Source: Actinomycetes bacterium (lineage in GTDB: Bacteria > Actinomycetota > Acidimicrobiia > Acidimicrobiales > RAAP-2). Taken from it: a stretch of DNA of 9,468 nt. This document shows, piece by piece, positions 1 through 6,304 of this stretch. Each line of letters begins with the position of its first letter. The first letter of the stretch is position 1. The notes under the pieces were generated by a model, which was not told the DNA's origin, did not search any database, and saw nothing but the letters and a program-made list of their open reading frames with translations. A program made the position numbers and the translations under genes. The stretch spans positions 1 through 9,468 of the forward strand of contig JAJYZN010000104.1 of assembly GCA_021799915.1 (NCBI GenBank), in the 5' to 3' direction.

Positions 1-1
1 G

Positions 2-448
2 AGCACGCTCTCACTGGCCCACGGCGGCGTCGGTGGTGCCGGGCTGGGCCTCGACCGATTCACCGGAGACATCTTCGGCATCACCACAGACGTCGTGTTC
101 ACGGCGGTGGGAGAGGGCCTCGGCCTGATAGGAGCCTCGGCGGTCATCATGGCCTTCGTGCTGTTCGTCGGCACTGGGCTCCGGATCGCCCAGACGGCGC
201 GGTCGGACTTCTCCAGGCTGCTGGCCACCGGCCTCACCGTCATCATCGGCTTCCAGGCGTTCATCGTCATGGCCGGGGTCATCCGCATCCTGCCCTTCAC
301 CGCCGGGATCGCCCTCCCGTTCGTGGCCTACGGTGGTTCGTCCCTCATTGCGAACTACATCCTGGTCGGCATGCTCATGCGGATCTCCCAGGAGGGCTCC
401 ACGGGGACCTCCCTCCCAGGGGACGTGGACTTCTTGGTGGCCGCCTGA
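2..448 (+). CDS. FtsW/RodA/SpoVE family (SEDS) protein, C-terminal part only
   Basis: The frame is open from the left edge (base 2) to TGA at 446-448 and gives about 148 residues, so the start and the first membrane segments are missing. SEDS proteins are multi-pass membrane glycosyltransferases that polymerise lipid II into glycan strands with a class B PBP. Visible family marks are the loop ending DVVFTAVGEGLGLIGA (the VGEELG-type motif), three hydrophobic segments, and the C-terminal signature GIALPFVAYGGSSLIANY. The ending GGSSLIANYILVGMLMRIS resembles the actinobacterial SEDS protein encoded beside pbpA and pknAB (Rv0017c-like), more than the second SEDS protein at 1097-2293. An ATG-less internal GTG near base 95 is not the true start, because the conserved sequence continues upstream of it. 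Family assignment is firm; the choice between division and elongation role is not possible from this fragment. Confidence 0.93.
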   Translation, partial: STLSLAHGGVGGAGLGLDRFTGDIFGITTDVVFTAVGEGLGLIGASAVIMAFVLFVGTGLRIAQTARSDFSRLLATGLTVIIGFQAFIVMAGVIRILPFTAGIALPFVAYGGSSLIANYILVGMLMRISQEGSTGTSLPGDVDFLVAA

Positions 449-530
449 ACCTCCCGGGCTCGGCGAGTGCATCGCCACGCGTCCCGGCACGCTCGTCCGC
501 GCTCGCCGACCCTGCTCGCCGACCCTGCGA
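449..530. other. Convergent intergenic gap between the two transcription units
   Basis: These 82 bp separate the stop of the plus-strand SEDS gene from the stop of the minus-strand DUF151 gene. Both genes end here, so transcription should terminate in or near it. I see no stem followed by a T-run on either strand. The best inverted match is tcggcgag (460-467) with ctcgccga (502-509), an 8-bp stem with a loop of over 30 nt, which is not convincing. Termination may be Rho-dependent. The right part holds a 13-bp tandem duplication, listed separately. Confidence 0.6.
501..526. repeat. 13-bp tandem duplication in the convergent gap
   Basis: The 13-mer gctcgccgaccct occurs twice head to tail at 501-513 and 514-526, with no mismatch. 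It lies just downstream of the DUF151 stop codon as read on the minus strand. No function is evident; it looks like a replication-slippage duplication. Confidence 0.8.
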
Positions 531-1100
531 TCAACCGGGGGTCACGTCGCCGTCGTCGGTGAGCAGGCGCTCGTCGGCCAGGATCGGGGCCGACACCGCC
601 TGGCGGAGGGCCAACACGACGCCGTCACTCGGACGGCACGGCACCACCTCGCGTCCTCGAGCGGCCATGAGGTCCAACTCGGCGAGATACGTGCCGAACG
701 TACGACCCACCAGTCTGACGGCCACGATGTCGACCGAATAGGCCTGCAGCACCTTCGAGAAGAGCTCGTGGGTGAACGGCCGGGGCGTCTCGAGCCGGCG
801 CAGGGCGTAGGCCAGCGCCACCCCCTCGGGCATACCGACCGGGAACGAGAGATCTCGGAGGGGCGGCTCCGCCTCCTGGAGCCGCAGGATCGGGAACTGG
901 CCCGGGAGGTCGAGGGTGACCGACATGACATCCATGACCCGGAACACCGGGGGCCGCGGTGCACGCCCCACGTCCTCTGGGCTCGTAGCGACCGGTTCCC
1001 GTTGCGGCGCGTTGCCGGTGCCCAGGTCGCCCGTGCCCAGGTCGCCGGTGCCCAGGTCGCCCGTGCCCAGGTCGCCGGCGCCCGGGTCGCTGGCGGTCAC
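531..1100 (-). CDS. Bifunctional nuclease (DUF151/BFN) domain protein with repetitive N-terminal extension
   Basis: The protein has 189 residues. The core from about residue 54 to 180 matches the BFN/DUF151 family (PF02577). It starts VMDVMSVTLDLPGQFPILRL, then has PEGVALAYALRRLETPRPFTHELF (the family's substrate-like block at about 91-114) and CRPSDGVVLALR near 155-166, ending in a PILADERLL stretch. Family members are small, probably cytosolic proteins; plant homologues were reported to have nuclease activity, but the role in actinobacteria is not settled. The GTG start at 1098-1100 overlaps the TGA of the upstream rodA-like gene by 4 nt (GTGA), which indicates translational coupling. Residues 1-53 are an extension not typical of the family, containing GDLGT pentapeptides and a Pro-rich stretch. 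An in-frame ATG at 935 (residue 56) would give a protein of more usual length, but the coupled GTG seems better. Domain call is confident; function is not. Confidence 0.85.
   Translation of the reverse strand: MTASDPGAGDLGTGDLGTGDLGTGDLGTGNAPQREPVATSPEDVGRAPRPPVFRVMDVMSVTLDLPGQFPILRLQEAEPPLRDLSFPVGMPEGVALAYALRRLETPRPFTHELFSKVLQAYSVDIVAVRLVGRTFGTYLAELDLMAARGREVVPCRPSDGVVLALRQAVSAPILADERLLTDDGDVTPG
1014..1088 (-). repeat. Five 15-bp tandem repeats coding for GDLGT pentapeptides
   Basis: On the plus strand, five head-to-tail 15-mers begin at 1014, 1029, 1044, 1059 and 1074. Units 1 and 3 are identical (gccggtgcccaggtc). Units 2 and 4 are identical to each other and differ from unit 1 by one synonymous base. 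Unit 5 is more diverged (gccggcgcccgggtc). The alternation implies a 30-bp duplication of an older pair. Read on the minus strand the array encodes (G)DLGT repeats preceded by DPGAG, within residues 5-29 of the DUF151 protein. The reading frame is kept whatever the copy number. Confidence 0.95.
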
Positions 1101-2293
1101 GACGGCATCCGATGCCGTCGCACGCTCACCACTACCCCGACCCCGATGAAGAAGCAGAGCACGGCCGATCCCCCGTAGCTGATGAACGGAAGCGGGATCC
1201 CGGTGATCGGCATGATCCCCATGGACATACCCGCATTCTGGAAGGTGCTGAACGCCAGGAACGTGAAGATACCGGCGCAGAGCAGGCGCCCGAACGAGTC
1301 CCGGGCCAGCTGGGCTGCCCGCAGGACGCGCCAGGCCACGAGGCCCAGGAGGGCCAGGACGATTGACGAGCCCACGAACCCCAGCTGCTCACCGACGGCG
1401 GTGAAGATGAAGTCCGTCTGCTGCTCTGGCACGTACCCGAGATTGGTCTGGGCCCCGTGAAGCAGCCCCGTGCCCCAGAATCCCCCCGCCCCGATGGCGT
1501 TCTTCGCCTGGGTCAGGTTGTAGAGCGCTGTCTGCTCGGCCTTGCTCGGGTTCGACGAGTCCTGGTGCAGGAACGACGTGATCCGGGTGATCTGGTAGTG
1601 GTGGAGCAGGCCTGACGCCAGCGCCAGGACCACCACCACGACCGCACCCACTATCAACAGGACCAGGATCCGCGTGGGAAGCCCGGCCACTGCCAGCATG
1701 ACCAAGAGGACGATGGCCATGATGATGCCCGTCCCCAGGTCCGGCTGGACGATGACCAGGGCGATGGGTAGCGCCCCCATGACCAGGACCCGCAGGACAT
1801 CGGGCCAGGCCAGACCTTCACGACGTCGAGAGCAGTACGTGGCGATGGCGAGGATCAAGGCCAGGACCGCGAACTCCGATGGCTGGATCTGGAGCGGCCC
1901 CAGGCTGAACCATCGCTGGGAGCCGAGGGCGTGCTTGCCGAGCCCGGGTACCAGCACGGCCAGGAGCAGGAAGATGAACAGGCCGTACACCGCCATGCCG
2001 AGGGACTCCAGACGGCGGTAGTCGAGGACCGCCATCACCACCATGGCCACGAGCCCCAGGGCCACCCAGACGAGCTGGCGCTTCAGGTAGTACGTGGGGC
2101 TCAGCCCTGTGGCCAGGAGGGCCCCCCGGGTGGCGGTGTACACCATCACCACCCCGAGGAGCGACAGCGCGGCGCTCACGCCGACGAGGACCAGGTCGAT
2201 GCCCTGGAAGCGCCGGCGGGATACCGATCGTCGGGGAGCCGTGATCACTGCGCCTGCACCGGTGGAGAGGATAACCCCCCCGTCGTCGTTCAC
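1097..2293 (-). CDS. rodA: RodA-like SEDS-family glycan polymerase, putative catalytic Asp not conserved
   Basis: This 398-residue multi-pass membrane protein has a 30-residue basic N-terminal tail, then about ten hydrophobic segments. SEDS hallmarks are QRWFSLGPLQIQPSEF (126-141), VQPDLGTG (182-189), the loop KNAIGAGGFWGTGLLHGAQT (264-283), VPEQQTDFIFTAVGEQLGFVG (288-308) and MGIMPITGIPLPFISYGGSA (358-377). The PITGIPLP ending is RodA-like. RodA polymerises lipid II for sidewall growth with PBP2. In E. coli RodA and FtsW an aspartate lies six residues before a conserved Tyr in DPxGxGY. Here the segment is KAEQTALY (251-258), with Ala at that place and Glu one residue later. The GTG start at 2291-2293 lacks a close Shine-Dalgarno; an in-frame GTG at 2248 is an alternative. 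It follows the methyltransferase gene by 22 nt and overlaps the DUF151 gene by 4 nt. Family certain; catalytic competence open. Confidence 0.92.
   Translation of the reverse strand: MNDDGGVILSTGAGAVITAPRRSVSRRRFQGIDLVLVGVSAALSLLGVVMVYTATRGALLATGLSPTYYLKRQLVWVALGLVAMVVMAVLDYRRLESLGMAVYGLFIFLLLAVLVPGLGKHALGSQRWFSLGPLQIQPSEFAVLALILAIATYCSRRREGLAWPDVLRVLVMGALPIALVIVQPDLGTGIIMAIVLLVMLAVAGLPTRILVLLIVGAVVVVVLALASGLLHHYQITRITSFLHQDSSNPSKAEQTALYNLTQAKNAIGAGGFWGTGLLHGAQTNLGYVPEQQTDFIFTAVGEQLGFVGSSIVLALLGLVAWRVLRAAQLARDSFGRLLCAGIFTFLAFSTFQNAGMSMGIMPITGIPLPFISYGGSAVLCFFIGVGVVVSVRRHRMPS
1100..1120 (-). promoter_or_regulatory. Perfect 9-bp hairpin at the rodA/DUF151 junction
   Basis: On the plus strand cgacggcat (1100-1108) and atgccgtcg (1112-1120) are exact reverse complements around a 3-nt loop. 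In the minus-strand mRNA this stem covers the last codons of the rodA-like gene. It ends on the first base of the GTG start of the DUF151 gene, so it occupies the place where a ribosome binding site would sit. A ribosome finishing rodA would melt it. The inferred role is to make DUF151 translation depend on rodA translation. The structure is seen directly; the function is inferred. Confidence 0.6.
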
Positions 2294-2315
2294 GTCGCCG
2301 GACCAGGCCGGTCCT

Positions 2316-4316
2316 TCAGGTCAGCGATCCCCCCTGTCCCCCCTGTCCATCCTGTCTCGTCGGTCCAGTCGCGTCGGTCCGGCGGGCCAGGACCCGGTAC
2401 GTGTTGGAGCGCCGGCTCCTCCGGACGATCAGGGCCAGCACCTGGTCGGCGAGGAACGCCCCGACGAAGACGGGCGCTGCGACCACGAAGGCGGCAATCC
2501 TCCACACCCGCTGGACCAACGTGCTCGGAGGGCGCCACGGAAGATCCGGCGCCGGCGCGAGTCGGTTGACGAGGAACCAGACGGCGAACAAGAGGTCCAC
2601 CGGCTGAGCGGCTATCCCGCGTTGGGTCGTCTCCACCGTCATCCCCTTCGCCTCGATCACCGCCTCCAGGTTCCGCATCGAGAGCAGGTGCTGGTGCTGG
2701 GGCTGGAACCAGGGGACCCAGTACTTGCCCAGCACGCCTCCGTAGACAGACTCGGGATCGGGAAGCTCGATGACCAGGTACCCACCGGGCTGGAGAACCC
2801 GGAGCGCCGCGTCCAGTTCCGCACTCGGATCGCGGGTGTGCTCCAGGTAGTGGTGCATGCTCACCACGTCGTACCGGTCCTCGAGCTCGTGCGCCAGCTC
2901 CGGGAACAGGCCCCGGTAGCCCTTCGTGACCCATCCCCGACGTTCCGCCTCCTCGATGCTCTCGCTCATGTCGAGGCCGTCGAACCTGGTCGCCGGCCAC
3001 TGCTCGCCGGCCACCAGGCAGAAGTGCCCGTGCCCGGCCCCCACGTCCAACCACGCCCGCGGCACGTGACGTCCGTGCAGCAGCGAAGCACGGCCCCGAT
3101 ACGCCGCATCGGAGGCGCCGAACACGAACTCGAGTTGGTCCTCCCCCAACCCGTCGTAGAAGTCCCGGTAGTAGAAGTCCAGACCCTCGAGCGAGAGCCG
3201 CGGGTTCTGAAAGATGTGCCCGCACTGCCCACAGACCATCAGCACGAACTCCCCCGGCTTGTGCTGGAGCAGGTCAGGGGTACGGAGCTTCTCTCGGAGC
3301 AGCGTCGAACCACACAGCGGGCAGTCGGGGCGGGGCGGCTCGAAGAACCGCTCGATCCCGGCGCTCAACAGCTCGTCGTAGACCGGACGCAGCGTCTCAG
3401 GGTCTATGCCCGTCTCCCAGCCCGTCGAAGGCTCCCGGCGTCCGAGGGCGGTGCGCACCAGGTCCACCGGGTCCAGTGCCCACCGCAAGACCGAGCGCAC
3501 CCACAGATCGCCCGGCGACAGCGGCGAGCCGAGGAAGGTGAGGACCGGCTGTGCGCACCACAAGGCCAGGGCCACCAGTCCCCACGCCGGGGACACGTAG
3601 AGGCCCGCCAGGAGCACGACGTCCACCGCCGCCGGCAAGATCACCGCCAGCGGCCAAGCCGCGCCGTAGCGGGCCCTGAGGAGCGCCTTCCGGCCGGCCG
3701 GGACTCTCCTGGGAGCCCCGAGCCCGTCCACCACCACCAAGTCGGTCGACGACGGAGCGCATCGCTTGAGGAGGACGACCCAACGATGGAGTGCCGCCGG
3801 ATCGACGCGCGCCGTCTCCTCGGGCGGCCACGAGCCGGCTCCTGGCTCACTGCTCCCCCGACCTCCCGTGAGCAGGGCACGTCGGCGGGCCGCGGAGCGG
3901 GCCGATGAGCGGGCCGACTGGTCGACGGACCTCTTGGCCGCGACGGCGTACCCGGCCGTGGCTCCCGACGCCAGGCGGCGTGACCGGTAGGACCGGGGGT
4001 TCACGGCCCGCAGGAGGTCCATGCCGGCGGCCGTCGGCATCTTCTTGGGCACCAGGTCGACGACGTCGAGGCCCCGCTCCTCGGCGTGCCGTTCGACTCG
4101 GCGACGGACGGCGTCGGGCACTTCCACCCCGCTGCCTTCGAACCAGGCCCACGCGTCGGGCCCGGGACCACCTCCCTTTGGATCTCGCCCGTCACCGACG
4201 CCCGACGTGGGACCTGAGACCGTGACCCGTTCGAGCCCGGCACACCGCCGGCGGAGCCGCACGCCGTTCGCCACGAAGCTCGCGGCCAGCATCCACCACA
4301 CCCAGGCCCAGTTCAC
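2316..4316 (-). CDS. Membrane-anchored class I SAM-dependent methyltransferase with Cys4 zinc-ribbon-like module
   Basis: The protein has 666 residues and several parts. A hydrophobic N-terminus (2-20) looks like a membrane anchor. Residues 53-200 form a soluble, Arg-rich region I do not recognise, with DVVDLVPKKMPTAAGMDLLR and LLKRCAPSSTDLVVVDGL. Two hydrophobic segments follow (221-262). A Cys4 motif comes next: CPLC (332-335) and CGQC (362-365), then the family-like HIFQNPRLSLEGLDFYY. The methyltransferase core has motif I WLDVGAGHGHF (422-432), acidic GLDMSES (447-453), VVSMHHYLEH (484-493) and LQPGGYLVIELPDPES (508-523). Further hydrophobic stretches lie at about 572-585 and 606-631. Zinc-ribbon plus Methyltransf_23 cores are common in methyltransferases of surface glycan and secondary-metabolite clusters. 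The substrate is unknown; a glycolipid made by the upstream genes is a reasonable guess. GTG 4314-4316 overlaps the glycosyltransferase stop by 4 nt and has GGAG 8 nt upstream. Confidence 0.88.
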   Translation of the reverse strand: MNWAWVWWMLAASFVANGVRLRRRCAGLERVTVSGPTSGVGDGRDPKGGGPGPDAWAWFEGSGVEVPDAVRRRVERHAEERGLDVVDLVPKKMPTAAGMDLLRAVNPRSYRSRRLASGATAGYAVAAKRSVDQSARSSARSAARRRALLTGGRGSSEPGAGSWPPEETARVDPAALHRWVVLLKRCAPSSTDLVVVDGLGAPRRVPAGRKALLRARYGAAWPLAVILPAAVDVVLLAGLYVSPAWGLVALALWCAQPVLTFLGSPLSPGDLWVRSVLRWALDPVDLVRTALGRREPSTGWETGIDPETLRPVYDELLSAGIERFFEPPRPDCPLCGSTLLREKLRTPDLLQHKPGEFVLMVCGQCGHIFQNPRLSLEGLDFYYRDFYDGLGEDQLEFVFGASDAAYRGRASLLHGRHVPRAWLDVGAGHGHFCLVAGEQWPATRFDGLDMSESIEEAERRGWVTKGYRGLFPELAHELEDRYDVVSMHHYLEHTRDPSAELDAALRVLQPGGYLVIELPDPESVYGGVLGKYWVPWFQPQHQHLLSMRNLEAVIEAKGMTVETTQRGIAAQPVDLLFAVWFLVNRLAPAPDLPWRPPSTLVQRVWRIAAFVVAAPVFVGAFLADQVLALIVRRSRRSNTYRVLARRTDATGPTRQDGQGGQGGSLT
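2331..2357 (-). repeat. 9-bp tandem repeat in the methyltransferase tail
   Basis: Plus-strand units cccctgtcc at 2331-2339 and 2340-2348 are identical; atcctgtct at 2349-2357 is a diverged third copy. They encode the RQDGQGGQGG tail at the C-terminus of the membrane methyltransferase. The frame is preserved. Confidence 0.8.
3895..3918 (-). repeat. 12-bp tandem duplication encoding SARS twice
   Basis: Plus-strand gagcgggccgat (3895-3906) is followed directly by gagcgggccgac (3907-3918), one mismatch. On the minus strand it encodes SARSSARS in the Arg/Ala-rich segment of the methyltransferase's unrecognised N-terminal region, near residues 133-141. Confidence 0.75.
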
Positions 4317-5506
4317 GCCAGCAGCTCCAGCAGCCGGTCCGCGGCCACCTCGGCACCGCCGGCCGCGGAGAACGAACGCTGTACCGCGGCGGCGGCGGAG
4401 CGGAACCTGTCGTCGAAGAGCACCGAGTCGAGCACTTCGCGGAGCTCTGGCGCCCTCACCCTCCCGAAACGGACGCGACGGCCGGCTCCGGCTCGGACCA
4501 CCTGCTCGGCCACTATGGGTTGGTCGTCCCGGATGGGCGCCACGACCAGGGGCCGGCCATAGGCCAACGCTTCACAGACGGTGTTGTGACCGGCGTGGCT
4601 CACCACGGCGTCCACCTCCGCCAGGACGCTCAGCTGGGGCACGAATCGACGGACGACGACGTGGCCGGGCACCGGCCCGAGCAGCTCGGGTGGTGCCACC
4701 ATGATCAGGCTCACGGCTTCGTCTGCGACTGCCTGGATGCACGTCCGCATGAAGGTCGCCCCGACTTCGGCGTTCACCGTCCCGAGGCTCACCAGGACCC
4801 GCGGCTCCTCCCGAGCCATCCAGCCGGCGGGAAGCTCGGGGTCGCCGTGACGCGGGTCGTCGCCCCCCGGAGCCTCGAGCGACGGACCGACCATGGCCAC
4901 CGGGCCCGATCCCGGCGGAAGGGTCAGCGGCCCGGTCAACGCCTCGGTGGTGAAGGCCAGCACCAGGTGCTCGGAGAAGCGCAAGTCCCTCGTGTCGCCG
5001 GCGTCCAGCCCGCCATCGGCGGCCAGCCGAGCCATACCCCGGCGAACCCATTCACCCACTTTCGGGAGAGGGGCGAAGGGGTCGACCAGTTCGGCCGAGG
5101 TCGTGGCCGACGTGGCCCAGGGCACCTCCCGGCGTCGAGCGACGACAGCACCGGCCAAGGCCTGTTGGTCGACCACGACAAGGTCCGGCGCGAAGTCTTC
5201 CACCGCGGCGTCCACCGCCGGGAGCATGGCCGACGCCAGTGGGAACAGGAAGTCCTCCCAGAGGAACTTCAACGCCGCCGCGCCCCGGAGCCCCGACGAG
5301 CGCTGTCGGATCGACGCCACGGTGGTCTCCGAGATGCCCGCCACCCCACCCGTCACTGTCGCTCCCTCGGGCAGGAGGCGCCGAGTGACCTCACCGCACC
5401 CCACCCACGAGACGACGTGACCTCGCTCCTGGAGCCGGGCAGCGAGGGCGATCGTCGGGTTCACGTGCCCCGCCAGCGGGGGCACCACGACCAACACGCG
5501 CCCCAC
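4313..5506 (-). CDS. GT1/MGT-family glycosyltransferase (UDP- or dTDP-sugar dependent)
   Basis: The 397-residue length is normal for bacterial GT-B, GT1-family enzymes. These cytosolic or membrane-peripheral enzymes move a sugar from a nucleotide donor to a small-molecule hydroxyl. The N-terminal acceptor domain starts VLVVVPPLAGHVNPTIALAARL, with His14 at the usual general-base position and Asp113 (LVVVDQQA) as the likely partner. The C-terminal donor domain shows VLVSLGTV (237-244), VRRFVPQLSVL (285-295) and the donor-binding block VSHAGHNTVCEALAYGRPL (302-320), followed by APIRDDQPIVAEQV (323-336). The HAGHN form is a variant of the HGGxG motif, also seen in carotenoid, sterol and lipid glycosyltransferases. 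The GTG start (5504-5506) has GGAGG 7 nt upstream. The gene lies 17 nt after the hydrolase and overlaps the methyltransferase by 4 nt. The acceptor is presumably the product of the upstream synthase. Family is confident; donor and acceptor are unknown. Confidence 0.93.
   Translation of the reverse strand: MGRVLVVVPPLAGHVNPTIALAARLQERGHVVSWVGCGEVTRRLLPEGATVTGGVAGISETTVASIRQRSSGLRGAAALKFLWEDFLFPLASAMLPAVDAAVEDFAPDLVVVDQQALAGAVVARRREVPWATSATTSAELVDPFAPLPKVGEWVRRGMARLAADGGLDAGDTRDLRFSEHLVLAFTTEALTGPLTLPPGSGPVAMVGPSLEAPGGDDPRHGDPELPAGWMAREEPRVLVSLGTVNAEVGATFMRTCIQAVADEAVSLIMVAPPELLGPVPGHVVVRRFVPQLSVLAEVDAVVSHAGHNTVCEALAYGRPLVVAPIRDDQPIVAEQVVRAGAGRRVRFGRVRAPELREVLDSVLFDDRFRSAAAAVQRSFSAAGGAEVAADRLLELLA
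4325..4328 (-). promoter_or_regulatory. Shine-Dalgarno for the methyltransferase
   Basis: GGAG on the minus strand lies 8 nt before the GTG at 4316, inside the end of the glycosyltransferase gene. It supports the overlapping GTG over the in-frame ATG eight codons later. Confidence 0.6.
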
Positions 5507-5513
5507 GGTCCCC

Positions 5514-5518
5514 CCTCC
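5514..5518 (-). promoter_or_regulatory. Shine-Dalgarno for the glycosyltransferase
   Basis: GGAGG on the minus strand, 7 nt before the GTG at 5506, fixes the start of the glycosyltransferase within the 17-nt gap after the hydrolase. Confidence 0.65.
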
Positions 5519-5523
5519 GCTCC

Positions 5524-6303
5524 TCAGCCCGCCGAACTGGCCAACTCGAGAACCAGCGAGCGGACCTGAGCCGTCGCTCCCATCAGTACCGAGTGGTCCA
5601 TCCCGTCGATGACGTGCAGGTCGGCGTTCGGGAGCAGCCGCGCCAGGATCTCAGCTCGGTCGAAGATGTCCGAGTGCTCCCCGAAGACCAGCTGCACCGG
5701 ACACTCCACCTGACCGAGGGACTCCTCGGTGAACGGAGGTGAGCTCCGCAGATCCCCGACCAGGGTGGTGTGGTAGATCAGGTCCTTGGCCGACGTCGCC
5801 ATCCGGTTCAGCTTGCGTCCACCGAGGCTCTCCAGCCAGCGGTTCACGTCTCCGTCGTCCAGCACCAGACCGGCCAAGTCCAGCCCCTCCGCCAGCTGTC
5901 GGCGGGCCTTGGCGTGCAGGGTCTCCACGGCTGCATGGGCCTCCACCAGGATGAGCCCCTCGACCCGCTCGGGATGGGCGACCGCCAGAGCCAGCCCCAC
6001 CACGCCTCCGTAGCTGTTGCCCACCACGTGCACCGGACCTTCGATGCCCAGGCTGTCGAGGAGCCCCACCAGGTCGTCCACACTGTCGGTCACGGAGTAG
6101 CCCTCCCGAGGGCGTTGGGAGAGCCCGTGACCACGGAGGTCGTAGCACACCACCTCAGCCCGGGCCGCTGCGGCGTTGGCGACCGTGTACCACCAGCTCG
6201 ACAGGTTGTCCATGACCAGACCGTGGACGCACACGATCGTGGGTCGGCCCCGGCCCAGACGCTGGTAGAACAGCCGGACCCCGTTGGCATCGGCAAAGGG
6301 CAA
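5524..6303 (-). CDS. Alpha/beta hydrolase, possibly the chain-releasing thioesterase
   Basis: The protein has 259 residues with the full alpha/beta-hydrolase fold signature. It shows oxyanion-hole VCVHGL (24-29), YDLRGHGLS (54-62), nucleophile elbow GNSYGG with Ser97, acid Asp212 in FGEHSDIF, and His237 in GMDHSVL. All three triad residues are present, so it should be active. No signal peptide or membrane segment is seen, so it is probably cytosolic. It starts one base after the ACP stop and is followed closely by the glycosyltransferase. That placement suggests hydrolysis or transfer of an ACP-bound acyl chain, although esterase or editing roles are equally compatible with the sequence. The start is TTG (6301-6303), backed by an ideal GGAGG 6 nt upstream and by the conserved ANGVRLFYQ start of the fold right after it. 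Superfamily certain, substrate not. Confidence 0.92.
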   Translation of the reverse strand: MPFADANGVRLFYQRLGRGRPTIVCVHGLVMDNLSSWWYTVANAAAARAEVVCYDLRGHGLSQRPREGYSVTDSVDDLVGLLDSLGIEGPVHVVGNSYGGVVGLALAVAHPERVEGLILVEAHAAVETLHAKARRQLAEGLDLAGLVLDDGDVNRWLESLGGRKLNRMATSAKDLIYHTTLVGDLRSSPPFTEESLGQVECPVQLVFGEHSDIFDRAEILARLLPNADLHVIDGMDHSVLMGATAQVRSLVLELASSAG

Positions 6304-6304
6304 C

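Noticed and set aside
95..448. Treating the GTG near base 95 as the start of a small 117-residue membrane protein
   Set aside because: The frame is open to base 2 and the residues before 95 continue the SEDS alignment, so this is a gene cut by the window edge.
449..530. Bidirectional intrinsic terminator between the converging genes
   Set aside because: The only inverted match has an 8-bp stem with a loop over 30 nt and no T-run on either strand.
1014..1088. Possible CRISPR array or iteron set in the 15-bp repeats
   Set aside because: Units are contiguous with no spacers, are in frame in a coding region, and no cas or rep gene is near.
333..1178. A plus-strand open frame overlapping the end of the SEDS fragment, the convergent gap and the DUF151 gene
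   Set aside because: It reads out of frame through the SEDS gene and antisense through DUF151, has low-complexity AQVA repeats from the 15-bp array, and shows no domain.
2300..2314. Small hairpin ggacc/ggtcc between the methyltransferase and rodA
   Set aside because: Only a 5-bp stem with a 5-nt loop in GC-rich DNA; such structures are expected by chance, and there is no T-run for termination.
2290..3225. A minus-strand frame of 311 codons inside the methyltransferase gene
   Set aside because: It is a shifted frame of the methyltransferase, whose own frame carries the SAM-binding and Cys4 motifs. The product is Arg/Gly-rich without structure.
2094..3908. A long open frame on the plus strand of about 604 codons opposite the methyltransferase and the start of rodA
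   Set aside because: Its translation is Arg/His/Pro/Gln-rich with no fold-like pattern, and it runs antisense to genes with clear motifs. High GC lowers stop frequency on the opposite strand, which explains its length.
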